From a bacterium (GTDB lineage Bacteria; Bacteroidota; Ignavibacteria; Kapaibacteriales; UBA961): a DNA stretch of 5,143 bases. The stretch is from positions 1 through 5,143 of the forward strand of contig JALHLL010000232.1 in NCBI GenBank assembly GCA_022844575.1, written 5' to 3'. The notes beneath the pieces were generated by a model that saw only the letters and a program-made list of their open reading frames with translations, was not told where the DNA came from and ran no database searches. Below are positions 1 through 5,143 of this stretch, piece after piece. Position numbers and translations under genes: made by a program. Each line of letters starts with the position of its first letter. Positions within the stretch are counted from its first letter, which is position 1.

Positions 1-171
1 CATTGAAGGTATCTGATAACATAATGATTTCCCGCCACCGGTAGGCATAACAACCATCGTATCATAACCCTCTGTTATACTCTTAATTATCTCTTCCTGA
101 CCCGAACGAAAATCTTTATACTTAAAATGCGAATGAAGCAGTTCATGTGCATAAACCGATGAATATTCCAT
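1..171 (-). CDS. recQ: ATP-dependent DNA helicase RecQ, N-terminal fragment (runs off left edge)
   Basis: RecQ is a cytoplasmic superfamily 2 3'-to-5' DNA helicase that unwinds recombination and stalled-fork intermediates. Only the first 57 codons are present, with the rest beyond the left edge. Reading the minus strand from the ATG at 171-169 gives MEYSSVYAHELLHSHF, then the RecQ Q-motif-like stretch FRSGQEEII (residues 21-29), then motif I (Walker A) VVMPTGGGKSLCYQIPS (residues 40-56), in which Lys48 and Ser49 would bind ATP phosphates. The FRxGQ...MPTGGGKSLCYQ combination is diagnostic for RecQ among SF2 helicases. The ATG is the first in-frame start after a TAG stop at 204-202, and there is no clear Shine-Dalgarno. 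The gene is divergent from the dioxygenase gene, with 151 bp between the start codons. Whether the HRDC and RQC domains exist cannot be seen. Confidence 0.92.
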   Translation of the reverse strand, partial: MEYSSVYAHELLHSHFKYKDFRSGQEEIIKSITEGYDTMVVMPTGGGKSLCYQIPSM

Positions 172-322
172 ATATGCGATATACTTGTTTACATGAGGAA
201 ACTAACTTAATTTACACATTACCGATAGATTAAGCTATCATTGCATGGTTTGTTTCGGTAAAGTGAAACCAAAAAAACTTACGACGGCTCTCTGTACTAC
301 ATTCGAACAAGGGAATATTACA

Positions 323-1330
323 ATGAAAAGAAAAGACTTTCTAAAAAGCATCGGTTTCGCGGGTGTGGGACTTGCTTTACCATCTGCTCAATTTGTTGCA
401 AAAGCAAATGAAAATGAAGGAAGTTGCGTACTCATTCCTTCAGAAACCGCAGGCCCCTTTCCATGGGATTTAACCGATAACTCCTTCTTCTTCCGACAGA
501 ACGTAACAGACGGCGAAGCGGGCGTACCTTTGCGTTTACGAATGCGTATTATCGGCGATGGTAACTGTGAACCTATGCAGAATGTTCGTGTACATATATG
601 GCACTGCAATAAAGATGGCGCATATTCAGCATATAATGTCAGTATAAATCCGGGTCAAGAGGATAAAACATTTTGTCGAGGTTGGCAAATGACTGATTCA
701 AATGGTGAGGTAGAATTTACAACAATATTTCCGGGTTTATATACCGGGCGCATATGTCACATACACTTTCAAGTATATGTAAGTTCTGTTTATGCTGCTG
801 TTTCACAATTAACCTTCGATCTAACAGCTAAAAATGCACTCTATTCCGCAAATCAATCTATTTATACCAAAGGGATAGACCCCCTTACTTTTTCGAGTGA
901 CGGTGTTTTCAGCGATGGTTATATCTATCAATTAGCTACCTTAACACCAAATGAATCAGGGAACGGATATGATTCGTTTATGGAAGTGACGGTAAAAGGT
1001 AATGGTGTCTCCGGTTTACGGAATGCGGAGCCCGAAACAGGAGGACAATTTTCATTGGCACAGAATTACCCGAACCCCTGTAACGGAACGACACAAATTC
1101 CGTTCCGTGTACATCATTCGGGATTCGTTTCTTTGGAATTATTTGATTTGTCGGGTAGGAAGGTAGCCACTACAGTTAATCAGGAATTACAAACGGGCGA
1201 CTATTCAATTCCTATCAATATATCGGAATTAAATTTACCGATACAGAATTATGCCTATCAATTAAAAATAAGCAATAATAGCGGTACATTTAGTCAAAGC
1301 AAAATATTAAGTACCATGGGAGAAAAGTAG
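323..1330 (+). CDS. Secreted intradiol ring-cleavage dioxygenase with T9SS type A sorting domain
   Basis: Intradiol dioxygenases are non-haem Fe(III) enzymes that cleave catechols between the two hydroxyls, giving muconate-type acids. The protein is 335 residues. Residues 1-28 are an export signal, with a Tat-like n-region KRKDFLKS (RK in place of the twin Arg), a hydrophobic stretch and AKA before a likely cleavage after residue 28. The catalytic domain spans about 34-225. Predicted iron ligands are Tyr101 (in DGAYSAY), Tyr140 (in FPGLYTGR), His146 and His148 (in CHIHF), with Arg143 three residues before the first His as in protocatechuate 3,4-dioxygenase. The Tyr-Tyr spacing of 39 matches that enzyme, and the short Tyr-to-His gap fits the shorter intradiol-like family. 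Residues about 243-335 (FSLAQNYPNP..., LFDLSGRKV) form a T9SS type A C-terminal sorting domain. The start at 323 was chosen over the in-frame ATG at 245 because it puts the signal peptide at the N-terminus. The gene is convergent with the tyrosinase. The substrate is unknown: simple catechol, protocatechuate or polyphenols are all possible. Confidence 0.9.
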   Translation: MKRKDFLKSIGFAGVGLALPSAQFVAKANENEGSCVLIPSETAGPFPWDLTDNSFFFRQNVTDGEAGVPLRLRMRIIGDGNCEPMQNVRVHIWHCNKDGAYSAYNVSINPGQEDKTFCRGWQMTDSNGEVEFTTIFPGLYTGRICHIHFQVYVSSVYAAVSQLTFDLTAKNALYSANQSIYTKGIDPLTFSSDGVFSDGYIYQLATLTPNESGNGYDSFMEVTVKGNGVSGLRNAEPETGGQFSLAQNYPNPCNGTTQIPFRVHHSGFVSLELFDLSGRKVATTVNQELQTGDYSIPINISELNLPIQNYAYQLKISNNSGTFSQSKILSTMGEK

Positions 1331-1391
1331 TTTTTTTCCAAAAGATTTATTCGGAACTTATTTCAGCATTGATATACATTTCAAAGTAAAA

Positions 1392-1422
1392 AAAGTAAGG
1401 GGTGAAATACACCCCTTACTTT
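1392..1422 (-). terminator. Rho-independent terminator between convergent genes
   Basis: A perfect 13-bp stem, AAAGTAAGGGGTG (1392-1404) pairing with 1410-1422, closes a 5-nt AAATA loop. On the minus strand the hairpin runs into seven T residues (complement of the A run at 1388-1394, partly inside the stem), about 30 nt past the tyrosinase stop codon, so it best serves the tyrosinase transcript. On the plus strand it is followed by a weaker T-rich stretch (TTTATATT) and lies about 60 nt after the dioxygenase stop, so it may act in both directions. Confidence 0.85.
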
Positions 1423-1452
1423 ATATTGTAACTATATAATCAGTCGAATTGC

Positions 1453-3060
1453 TCAGCGTATTTCCAAATTGTACAATTTTTTTGTCATTCTCTGACTTAG
1501 ATTAAAAATTGTCATCGCAGTATCATCATTCAATACCCCATCTCTTGTTCTTATCTCCACATCGTACTGAGCACCCTCCAACTGTTCATTAACACTGTGC
1601 GGCAAATCGAAGGCAGCTCTTACTTCCAAATGTGTCTGACAATTAGCGCACGCTTGTACATTCCAACGACTTAAAACACCTTCCGTACCAATAAGATGTT
1701 TTTTGCCATTACTATCCGTAGCAAAAACGGAAACTAAGAATGAACCTTTGATCGGGGCTCGGTTTATACCTGTAACTCGAATTTGTTTTGCAGGTGCTTC
1801 TACAGCCATCAACACGGCAGATTCTGAAGACCAATCAGGTTTATCCAATGATCCGATACTATATGTATAACCTAATTGCGTTTCGATATTAATACAATCG
1901 TTTGATACGAATGTTGTACCATCCTCTTTTTTAAAGGGCGCTAGAGGTGAAGTCATATCAAGCCATGTATTGGGTGCAACACCCGGAGTCGGTCCCTGAT
2001 TATCAACCGTATTTGTACCCGGATATTCGCTTATAACATCAAGTTGATTTCTCGAGTTAAGGCGATTATTATGCTTTTTCTGCCATACCCAAAACATTCT
2101 GTCAACATTGCAATGATGGAAAAAGAAAATAGGATCCAAACCGGCGGTATTATTTTCACCCATATCCCCATTTGCGCCGTCAATTGGCGAAAGATCACCT
2201 TGACCGGGTACGTCAAAACCACCTACAGCCAGATGTATATTATTATGGGGTTGCTCCAATGGCATAACAGCTGTATTATTTGCATTCCATTGTTGCGCCG
2301 AAGTTGTATTGGAAAATACCGTGTAATTCGGAGCATTGAGGCACTGCACAAATTGCTGGTAAATACCCGGAGCAAGACCCGGAATGGGCTGTCCACCCAC
2401 TTCAGCTGTACCGTTCAGCCAATTTACAATATTTTGATTCAGAAGAGCTGTGTTGACACTCGGATATGGGAATTTCGCATTATGTGCCTCTGTTGCTGCT
2501 TTATCTTTATCGTTTCCGACAAGTCCCGATAAAGGATAACGAACTGTATTATATCCTTTAGGTTTTGTGTACAAATTGTTATCGGACTGTATTGCATCCA
2601 ATATTTGCTGGGGAAGCTCAAACGATTTTAGCGGATTCGGTATTTCAACTCCATCCAGCATAAATGTTTCGTCTGTAAGTGCATGAGGAATACCATTTTT
2701 TACTGAATCATCACTCGTTTCATCCCAATAAGGTAACATAACATCCTCGCATCCTACAATACTCTGTAATGCTTGTTCCAATTTATAAAGATAGGCTCTG
2801 TGCCATGTCGGGAACAGTACATTACCGTGATTACAGTAACCGCCCCAATACTGATTATTCCCCCAACCCGCTCCTCTGAACGGTTCACCGTGATATCCGC
2901 CTAACATAAAAAACGATTTGGGGTCTTCCGGCGGTAATTCTTTTATTCCTTTCCATGCTCTCATCAAATCTTCAAGCGGTTTTCTATTTAAACCGCTATC
3001 GTACATTTCCTGAAGTTCCATAATAGAATGACGAACTCTTACTGTGTTTGTGTTTTCCAT
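1453..3060 (-). CDS. Tyrosinase (type-3 copper polyphenol oxidase) with C-terminal lid-like domain
   Basis: Tyrosinases use a dinuclear copper site and O2 to hydroxylate monophenols to catechols and oxidise these to o-quinones. The protein is 535 residues. Predicted CuA ligands are His57 (GGYHGE), His78 (CNHGN) and His87 (PTWHRAY). Predicted CuB ligands are His272 and His276 (PHNNIH) and His316 (FFFHHCNVDR). Cys76 sits two residues before His78, the C-x-H arrangement that forms a Cys-His thioether in fungal tyrosinases. Glu269 (three before His272) and Asn273 (just after it) match the water-keeper Glu and the Asn linked to monophenolase activity. LGYTY (396-400) is the tyrosine motif that ends the catalytic core. 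Residues about 425-505 (GSFLVSVF, CANC at 471-474) resemble the C-terminal shielding domain of fungal and some bacterial tyrosinases. No signal peptide is visible, so it is probably cytoplasmic. It starts 69 bp after the membrane-protein gene, likely in one operon. Strict catechol oxidase activity remains possible. Confidence 0.95.
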   Translation of the reverse strand: MENTNTVRVRHSIMELQEMYDSGLNRKPLEDLMRAWKGIKELPPEDPKSFFMLGGYHGEPFRGAGWGNNQYWGGYCNHGNVLFPTWHRAYLYKLEQALQSIVGCEDVMLPYWDETSDDSVKNGIPHALTDETFMLDGVEIPNPLKSFELPQQILDAIQSDNNLYTKPKGYNTVRYPLSGLVGNDKDKAATEAHNAKFPYPSVNTALLNQNIVNWLNGTAEVGGQPIPGLAPGIYQQFVQCLNAPNYTVFSNTTSAQQWNANNTAVMPLEQPHNNIHLAVGGFDVPGQGDLSPIDGANGDMGENNTAGLDPIFFFHHCNVDRMFWVWQKKHNNRLNSRNQLDVISEYPGTNTVDNQGPTPGVAPNTWLDMTSPLAPFKKEDGTTFVSNDCINIETQLGYTYSIGSLDKPDWSSESAVLMAVEAPAKQIRVTGINRAPIKGSFLVSVFATDSNGKKHLIGTEGVLSRWNVQACANCQTHLEVRAAFDLPHSVNEQLEGAQYDVEIRTRDGVLNDDTAMTIFNLSQRMTKKLYNLEIR

Positions 3061-3129
3061 ATAAGTACAAACAAATAGTTAAAGAAAATAATTAAAAAAT
3101 AAAACACACTGATTATACCGGACTTATCT

Positions 3130-3585
3130 TCAATTTGAAAACTTGGCTTTTAATGATCCGAATGAAAAAGCACTCCATAATGAGCCGATAATTATACAAA
3201 TCATTCCGGCTATCAGAATGGATTTACTATTGACAATAAAAAATCTCCCGATTATCATAATTGAAGTACCTATAAGACTAAACAGAAAAGGCCCATATCC
3301 TTCATGCGAAACCTTTTTATACAATAGCCACAAATGGAGGACTAAAAAGGCAATCAGGACAGGTAATAACCATTCCATATATGGTATCTGGGTAACTCCG
3401 AAACTTCCCAAAGCACTCATATATACTGCCCAGCATACAGGACATTTAGGAAAAAAAGCAATTAAGACACTTAACATTACCGATGAAAAGGAATGAATTG
3501 TTTTCTTCGTTGAAGTTTTACCCGAAGATTCTTGTTCAACAGCAGCAATCCTGCAATTACACACGGGTGCATTTGTGTTGTTCAT
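3130..3585 (-). CDS. Small four-helix membrane protein with CxC and CPVCW motifs; possible metal handling (MerC-like)
   Basis: This predicted inner-membrane protein of 151 residues has no firm family assignment. The N-terminus carries Cys9-x-Cys11 (VCNC). A polar linker is followed by four hydrophobic segments at about 35-56, 72-89, 100-118 and 123-140. The first contains FFPKCPVCWAVY, with Cys48 and Cys51 as a membrane-embedded CxxC. Paired cysteines in the N-terminus and first helix, plus the small four-helix layout, recall MerC/MerT-type metal transporters. Its position immediately upstream of a copper enzyme suggests a role in copper supply or tolerance; this is inference. The ATG at 3585 is preferred to an in-frame TTG at 3597, which follows a TAA at 3603-3601 almost directly. 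No terminator is visible in the 69 bp before the tyrosinase gene. A redox role or an unrelated small membrane protein are alternatives. Confidence 0.8.
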   Translation of the reverse strand: MNNTNAPVCNCRIAAVEQESSGKTSTKKTIHSFSSVMLSVLIAFFPKCPVCWAVYMSALGSFGVTQIPYMEWLLPVLIAFLVLHLWLLYKKVSHEGYGPFLFSLIGTSIMIIGRFFIVNSKSILIAGMICIIIGSLWSAFSFGSLKAKFSN

Positions 3586-3802
3586 ATAATTTCCCAAATG
3601 TTATTCTTAACTCAGTTATTCAAAATCCGAAAGGAGAAATACTTCTTATCAATTACACCATAAAGCACTATAGCATACATGTAAACACAGTTGAATTGAG
3701 TGTTTTTTCCACGCTATTTAATACGCATTTCAATTAGGTAGGAATTGTTCTCAAACAGCTCAAAGAAACCGTTTTATTACCCTACACACATCATTATTCT
3801 AT

Positions 3803-4222
3803 TTATGCCGTTTGTAAAACTCCATAAAAGGAAGCCACAACACCGGCCGGACTTGTTCCCCCCTGTCCATCGGGATGAGGAATAGCTCGGATTACACTAC
3901 CGACGAGCGCCGGAACCTGTTGAACACCGTTTGGAATATGAGGTACTACATAACACAGGTAATCATAAACCCATAATGAACCGCTCACAACGCCACTTCC
4001 CTGAAACCATAAAGTACCCGGAGTACCGCCTTGCACTGAACCTTTAAGTTCAAGCGACCATCCGTCACCATAAATTTTGCCGGTTAATACACCATTATTT
4101 GTTATTAACCGAAGATTTGCGAGACCGAACTCCAGATTATTAAAGGAGGTCGAAATATCGGGATCGTTTAATAGACTTCGATAAGTCCACACACTTTCGC
4201 TTACACCATCACTACTAAACAT
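3803..4222 (-). CDS. Uncharacterised 139-residue predicted all-beta protein upstream of the tyrosinase genes
   Basis: I do not assign a function. The protein has no signal peptide and no membrane segment, so it is probably cytoplasmic. Its sequence is rich in Gly, Val, Ser and aromatic residues in alternating patterns (LTGKIYGDGWSLELKGSV at 46-63, TLWFQGSGVVSGSLWVYDY at 70-88), which suggests a compact beta-barrel or sandwich. Distinctive stretches are WTYRSLLNDP (12-21), PHIPNGVQQVPALVGSVIR (94-112) and PAGVVASFYGV (125-135). His95 and His116 are the only histidines, and Cys90 the only cysteine. The ATG at 4222 is the first in-frame ATG after a nearby TAA stop. The gene lies on the same strand as the membrane protein and tyrosinase, 217 bp upstream of the preferred membrane-protein start. 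That gap shows no terminator and no convincing Bacteroidota-type promoter. It may be an accessory or substrate-binding protein for the oxidase, but this is speculation from position. Confidence 0.8.
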   Translation of the reverse strand: MFSSDGVSESVWTYRSLLNDPDISTSFNNLEFGLANLRLITNNGVLTGKIYGDGWSLELKGSVQGGTPGTLWFQGSGVVSGSLWVYDYLCYVVPHIPNGVQQVPALVGSVIRAIPHPDGQGGTSPAGVVASFYGVLQTA

Positions 4223-4375
4223 ACAACTTTATTATTTTGTTCACTCTTACTCTTAAGGCTTTTCAGAAATCGCCCGTTTTTTCGAGTGGTACTGCTCCAC
4301 ATTATATTTCATATATATTTACGGAGTATATTTACTATAAAATCATCCTTTGTCATTCACCATACAGTTCACATT

Positions 4376-4405
4376 CAAAATTACTGCAATTTTCTTCAAA
4401 TCAAT
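4376..4405 (-). promoter_or_regulatory. Tentative Bacteroidota-type promoter for the tyrosinase gene group
   Basis: On the minus strand, TAATTTTG (complement of 4376-4383) fits the Bacteroidota -7 consensus TAnnTTTG exactly. ATTG (complement of 4402-4405) lies 18 nt upstream, one mismatch from the -33 TTTG box and slightly closer than usual. It would give a leader of about 150 nt before the ATG at 4222. In DNA this AT-rich such a match can arise by chance. Confidence 0.3.
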
Positions 4406-4675
4406 TACTACAGAAATACTACATTTTTTGACTTTCTTTCAAAAAAAAATGCAAAAAAATGGGTGTTTTGAACTGTTTTGACAACATCCTCCCGTAATGG
4501 CGAATAATAACCAGAAGCAAAAAAAGAATTCGTATCTTTTCAAATCTAAAATCACAAAAAACTCTTACATTAATTTCAAGCAGAGATATTCCGCATGATT
4601 TTGTTCTACAAACAACCTTCAGGGTTTAGGTATCCGCTTATTGTATCGATTTAATATCTCCTCATTAGTCGGCTA

Positions 4676-4695
4676 ATTCCTTATAATTCCTTATA
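4676..4695. repeat. Two tandem copies of ATTCCTTATA
   Basis: Two perfect, directly adjacent 10-bp copies lie at 4676-4685 and 4686-4695. They sit about 50 bp upstream of the exported-protein start and overlap the end of a short inverted repeat, ATTAG-n4-CTAAT (4664-4677). The position would suit a regulator site, but two short AT-rich copies may be accidental. Confidence 0.5.
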
Positions 4696-4746
4696 TTAGA
4701 ATATGTCTTTCATGTATGTTTCCTGTTCTTGTGAAAGTGGTAATAT

Positions 4747-5143
4747 ATGAAACAAGGTCTTTCAATACCTACCTTCGTTTTGGCTCTTCTGCTGAATCTG
4801 TTAGTAATTCCTTCTTCAAAAGCAACTGATCTGACTTTCGGTCAGGTTTTTTCTCCGGTCAATGGTACAACATATAAACCCGGAGAGACAATCAATATCT
4901 CATTTGAGGTAAAGAATATTAATGTTTTAACGGCTGAAAGCTATTATTGCACAGCAACCATTACCCGGAAAAGTGGCGGGAGTCCTATCTTTTCTTCTAT
5001 TCAAGAAGCTGTCAATCTTCCGCCTGGTGGTAAAAAAACTATAACAATGCCCCAAACTTGGTTAACGGTAACCGGAGATTATAGTATCGATCTAAAAGTA
5101 TTTTTTGGAGATGATATTGATCTATCGAAGATCGGAAGAGCAC
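4747..5143 (+). CDS. Exported protein with Ig-like/CARDB-like N-terminal domain, 5' part only
   Basis: The fragment starts at the ATG at 4747 and stays open to the right edge (132 codons, with about the last five affected by adapter sequence). Residues 1 to about 26 form a Sec-type signal peptide: a short polar start, the hydrophobic stretch FVLALLLNLLVIP (10-22), then SSKA before a likely cleavage. What follows, with GQVFSPVNGTTYKPGETINISFEVKN split over residues 32-57, LPPGGKKTITMP (91-102) and GDYSIDLKVFFGDD (110-123), has the layout of a CARDB or related beta-sandwich domain: a PGE turn, a V-K-N strand, a PPGGK turn, then a final Y-x-I-x-L-K-V strand. Such domains are common in large surface proteins of T9SS-bearing bacteria. 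The C-terminus, and so any sorting domain, is missing. Function is unknown and no link to phenol metabolism is visible. Confidence 0.8.
   Translation, partial: MKQGLSIPTFVLALLLNLLVIPSSKATDLTFGQVFSPVNGTTYKPGETINISFEVKNINVLTAESYYCTATITRKSGGSPIFSSIQEAVNLPPGGKKTITMPQTWLTVTGDYSIDLKVFFGDDIDLSKIGRA
5129..5143 (+). other. Illumina TruSeq adapter remnant at contig end
   Basis: The last 15 bases, AGATCGGAAGAGCAC, are identical to the start of the standard Illumina TruSeq read 1 adapter. A chance exact match of this length, placed exactly at the sequence end, is very unlikely. The bases are almost certainly untrimmed adapter, so the final codons of the overlapping reading frame (KIGRA) are not genomic. 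Confidence 0.95.

Larger units (their letters stand above)
4223..4746. other. 524-bp AT-rich intergenic region between divergent genes
   Basis: This stretch separates the minus-strand tyrosinase group from the plus-strand exported-protein gene and should hold both promoters. It contains A/T homopolymer runs (for example at 4441-4458), a tentative minus-strand promoter near 4376-4405, an ATTAG/CTAAT inverted repeat at 4664-4677 and a 10-bp tandem repeat at 4676-4695. The reading frames within it are short, of low complexity and rich in Lys/Asn or Phe/Tyr/Ile as expected from AT-rich DNA; none looks like a gene. No tRNA or recognisable riboswitch was seen by eye. Confidence 0.7.

Noticed and set aside
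245..322. In-frame N-terminal extension of the dioxygenase from the ATG at 245
   Set aside because: It would bury the clear export signal beginning MKRKDFLKS 26 residues inside the protein, and the extension resembles no leader.
172..322. Promoters in the recQ/dioxygenase divergent spacer
   Set aside because: Only one-mismatch boxes (for example TACATTCG at 298-305) without a properly spaced -33 element were seen.
388..609. Minus-strand open frame inside the dioxygenase gene
   Set aside because: It is antisense to the conserved catalytic domain, and its translation has no recognisable features.
2044..2532. 162-residue plus-strand open frame inside the tyrosinase gene
   Set aside because: It is fully antisense to a coding sequence whose protein has all type-3 copper motifs. 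Its own translation is rich in Ile, Cys and Arg and has no recognisable domain.
3586..3597. TTG start at 3597 for the membrane protein
   Set aside because: An ATG lies four codons downstream with no loss of recognisable sequence, and the frame is closed by a TAA just upstream of the TTG.
3143..3737. Plus-strand open frames opposite and beside the membrane-protein gene
   Set aside because: They lie mostly antisense to a protein with clear transmembrane segments and cysteine motifs, and the rest is AT-rich spacer.
3586..3802. Possible separate promoter for the membrane-protein and tyrosinase genes
   Set aside because: No minus-strand TAnnTTTG box with a spaced TTTG could be found. A promoter here is not excluded but not supported.
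4237..4471. Two overlapping plus-strand frames of about 60 codons in the intergenic region
   Set aside because: They are rich in Tyr, Ile, Phe and Lys, as AT-rich DNA gives by chance, with no ribosome binding site or domain.
4497..4598. 33-codon plus-strand frame starting MANNNQKQKK
   Set aside because: It is low-complexity Lys/Asn-rich, has no ribosome binding site and is probably chance in AT-rich DNA.

Overview
The window looks like a whole short contig from a member of the Bacteroidota or a related T9SS-bearing phylum such as Ignavibacteriota or Kapabacteria. The evidence is a C-terminal type A sorting domain of the type IX secretion system (with a YPNP motif) on one protein, AT-rich intergenic DNA, and the absence of strong Shine-Dalgarno sites. 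The last 15 bases match the start of the Illumina TruSeq adapter exactly, so the right edge is an assembly or library artefact and not genomic sequence.

Layout: (1) positions 1-171, minus strand, hold the first 57 codons of a RecQ helicase, running off the left edge. (2) Positions 323-1330, plus strand, encode a secreted intradiol ring-cleavage dioxygenase with a Tat-like signal peptide, all four predicted iron ligands and a T9SS sorting tail. (3) Positions 1392-1422 form a strong hairpin terminator between convergent genes. (4) A minus-strand group reads, in transcription order, a 139-residue predicted all-beta protein of unknown function (4222 to 3803), a small four-helix membrane protein with CxC and CPVCW cysteine motifs (3585 to 3130), and a 535-residue tyrosinase with a complete type-3 copper site and a C-terminal lid-like domain (3060 to 1453). 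(5) Positions 4223-4746 are an AT-rich, divergently flanked intergenic region with a tentative promoter and short repeats. (6) Positions 4747 to the right edge, plus strand, are the start of an exported protein with an Ig-like/CARDB-like domain.

Biological reading (inference): the central 4 kb may be a small phenol-processing module. Tyrosinase hydroxylates and oxidises phenols to catechols and o-quinones. The membrane protein is a candidate metal (copper) handling partner. The intradiol dioxygenase, sent to the cell surface or outside, could open catechol rings. The 139-residue protein is the least understood member and the most interesting part of the window. The flanking recQ and exported-protein genes look unrelated.
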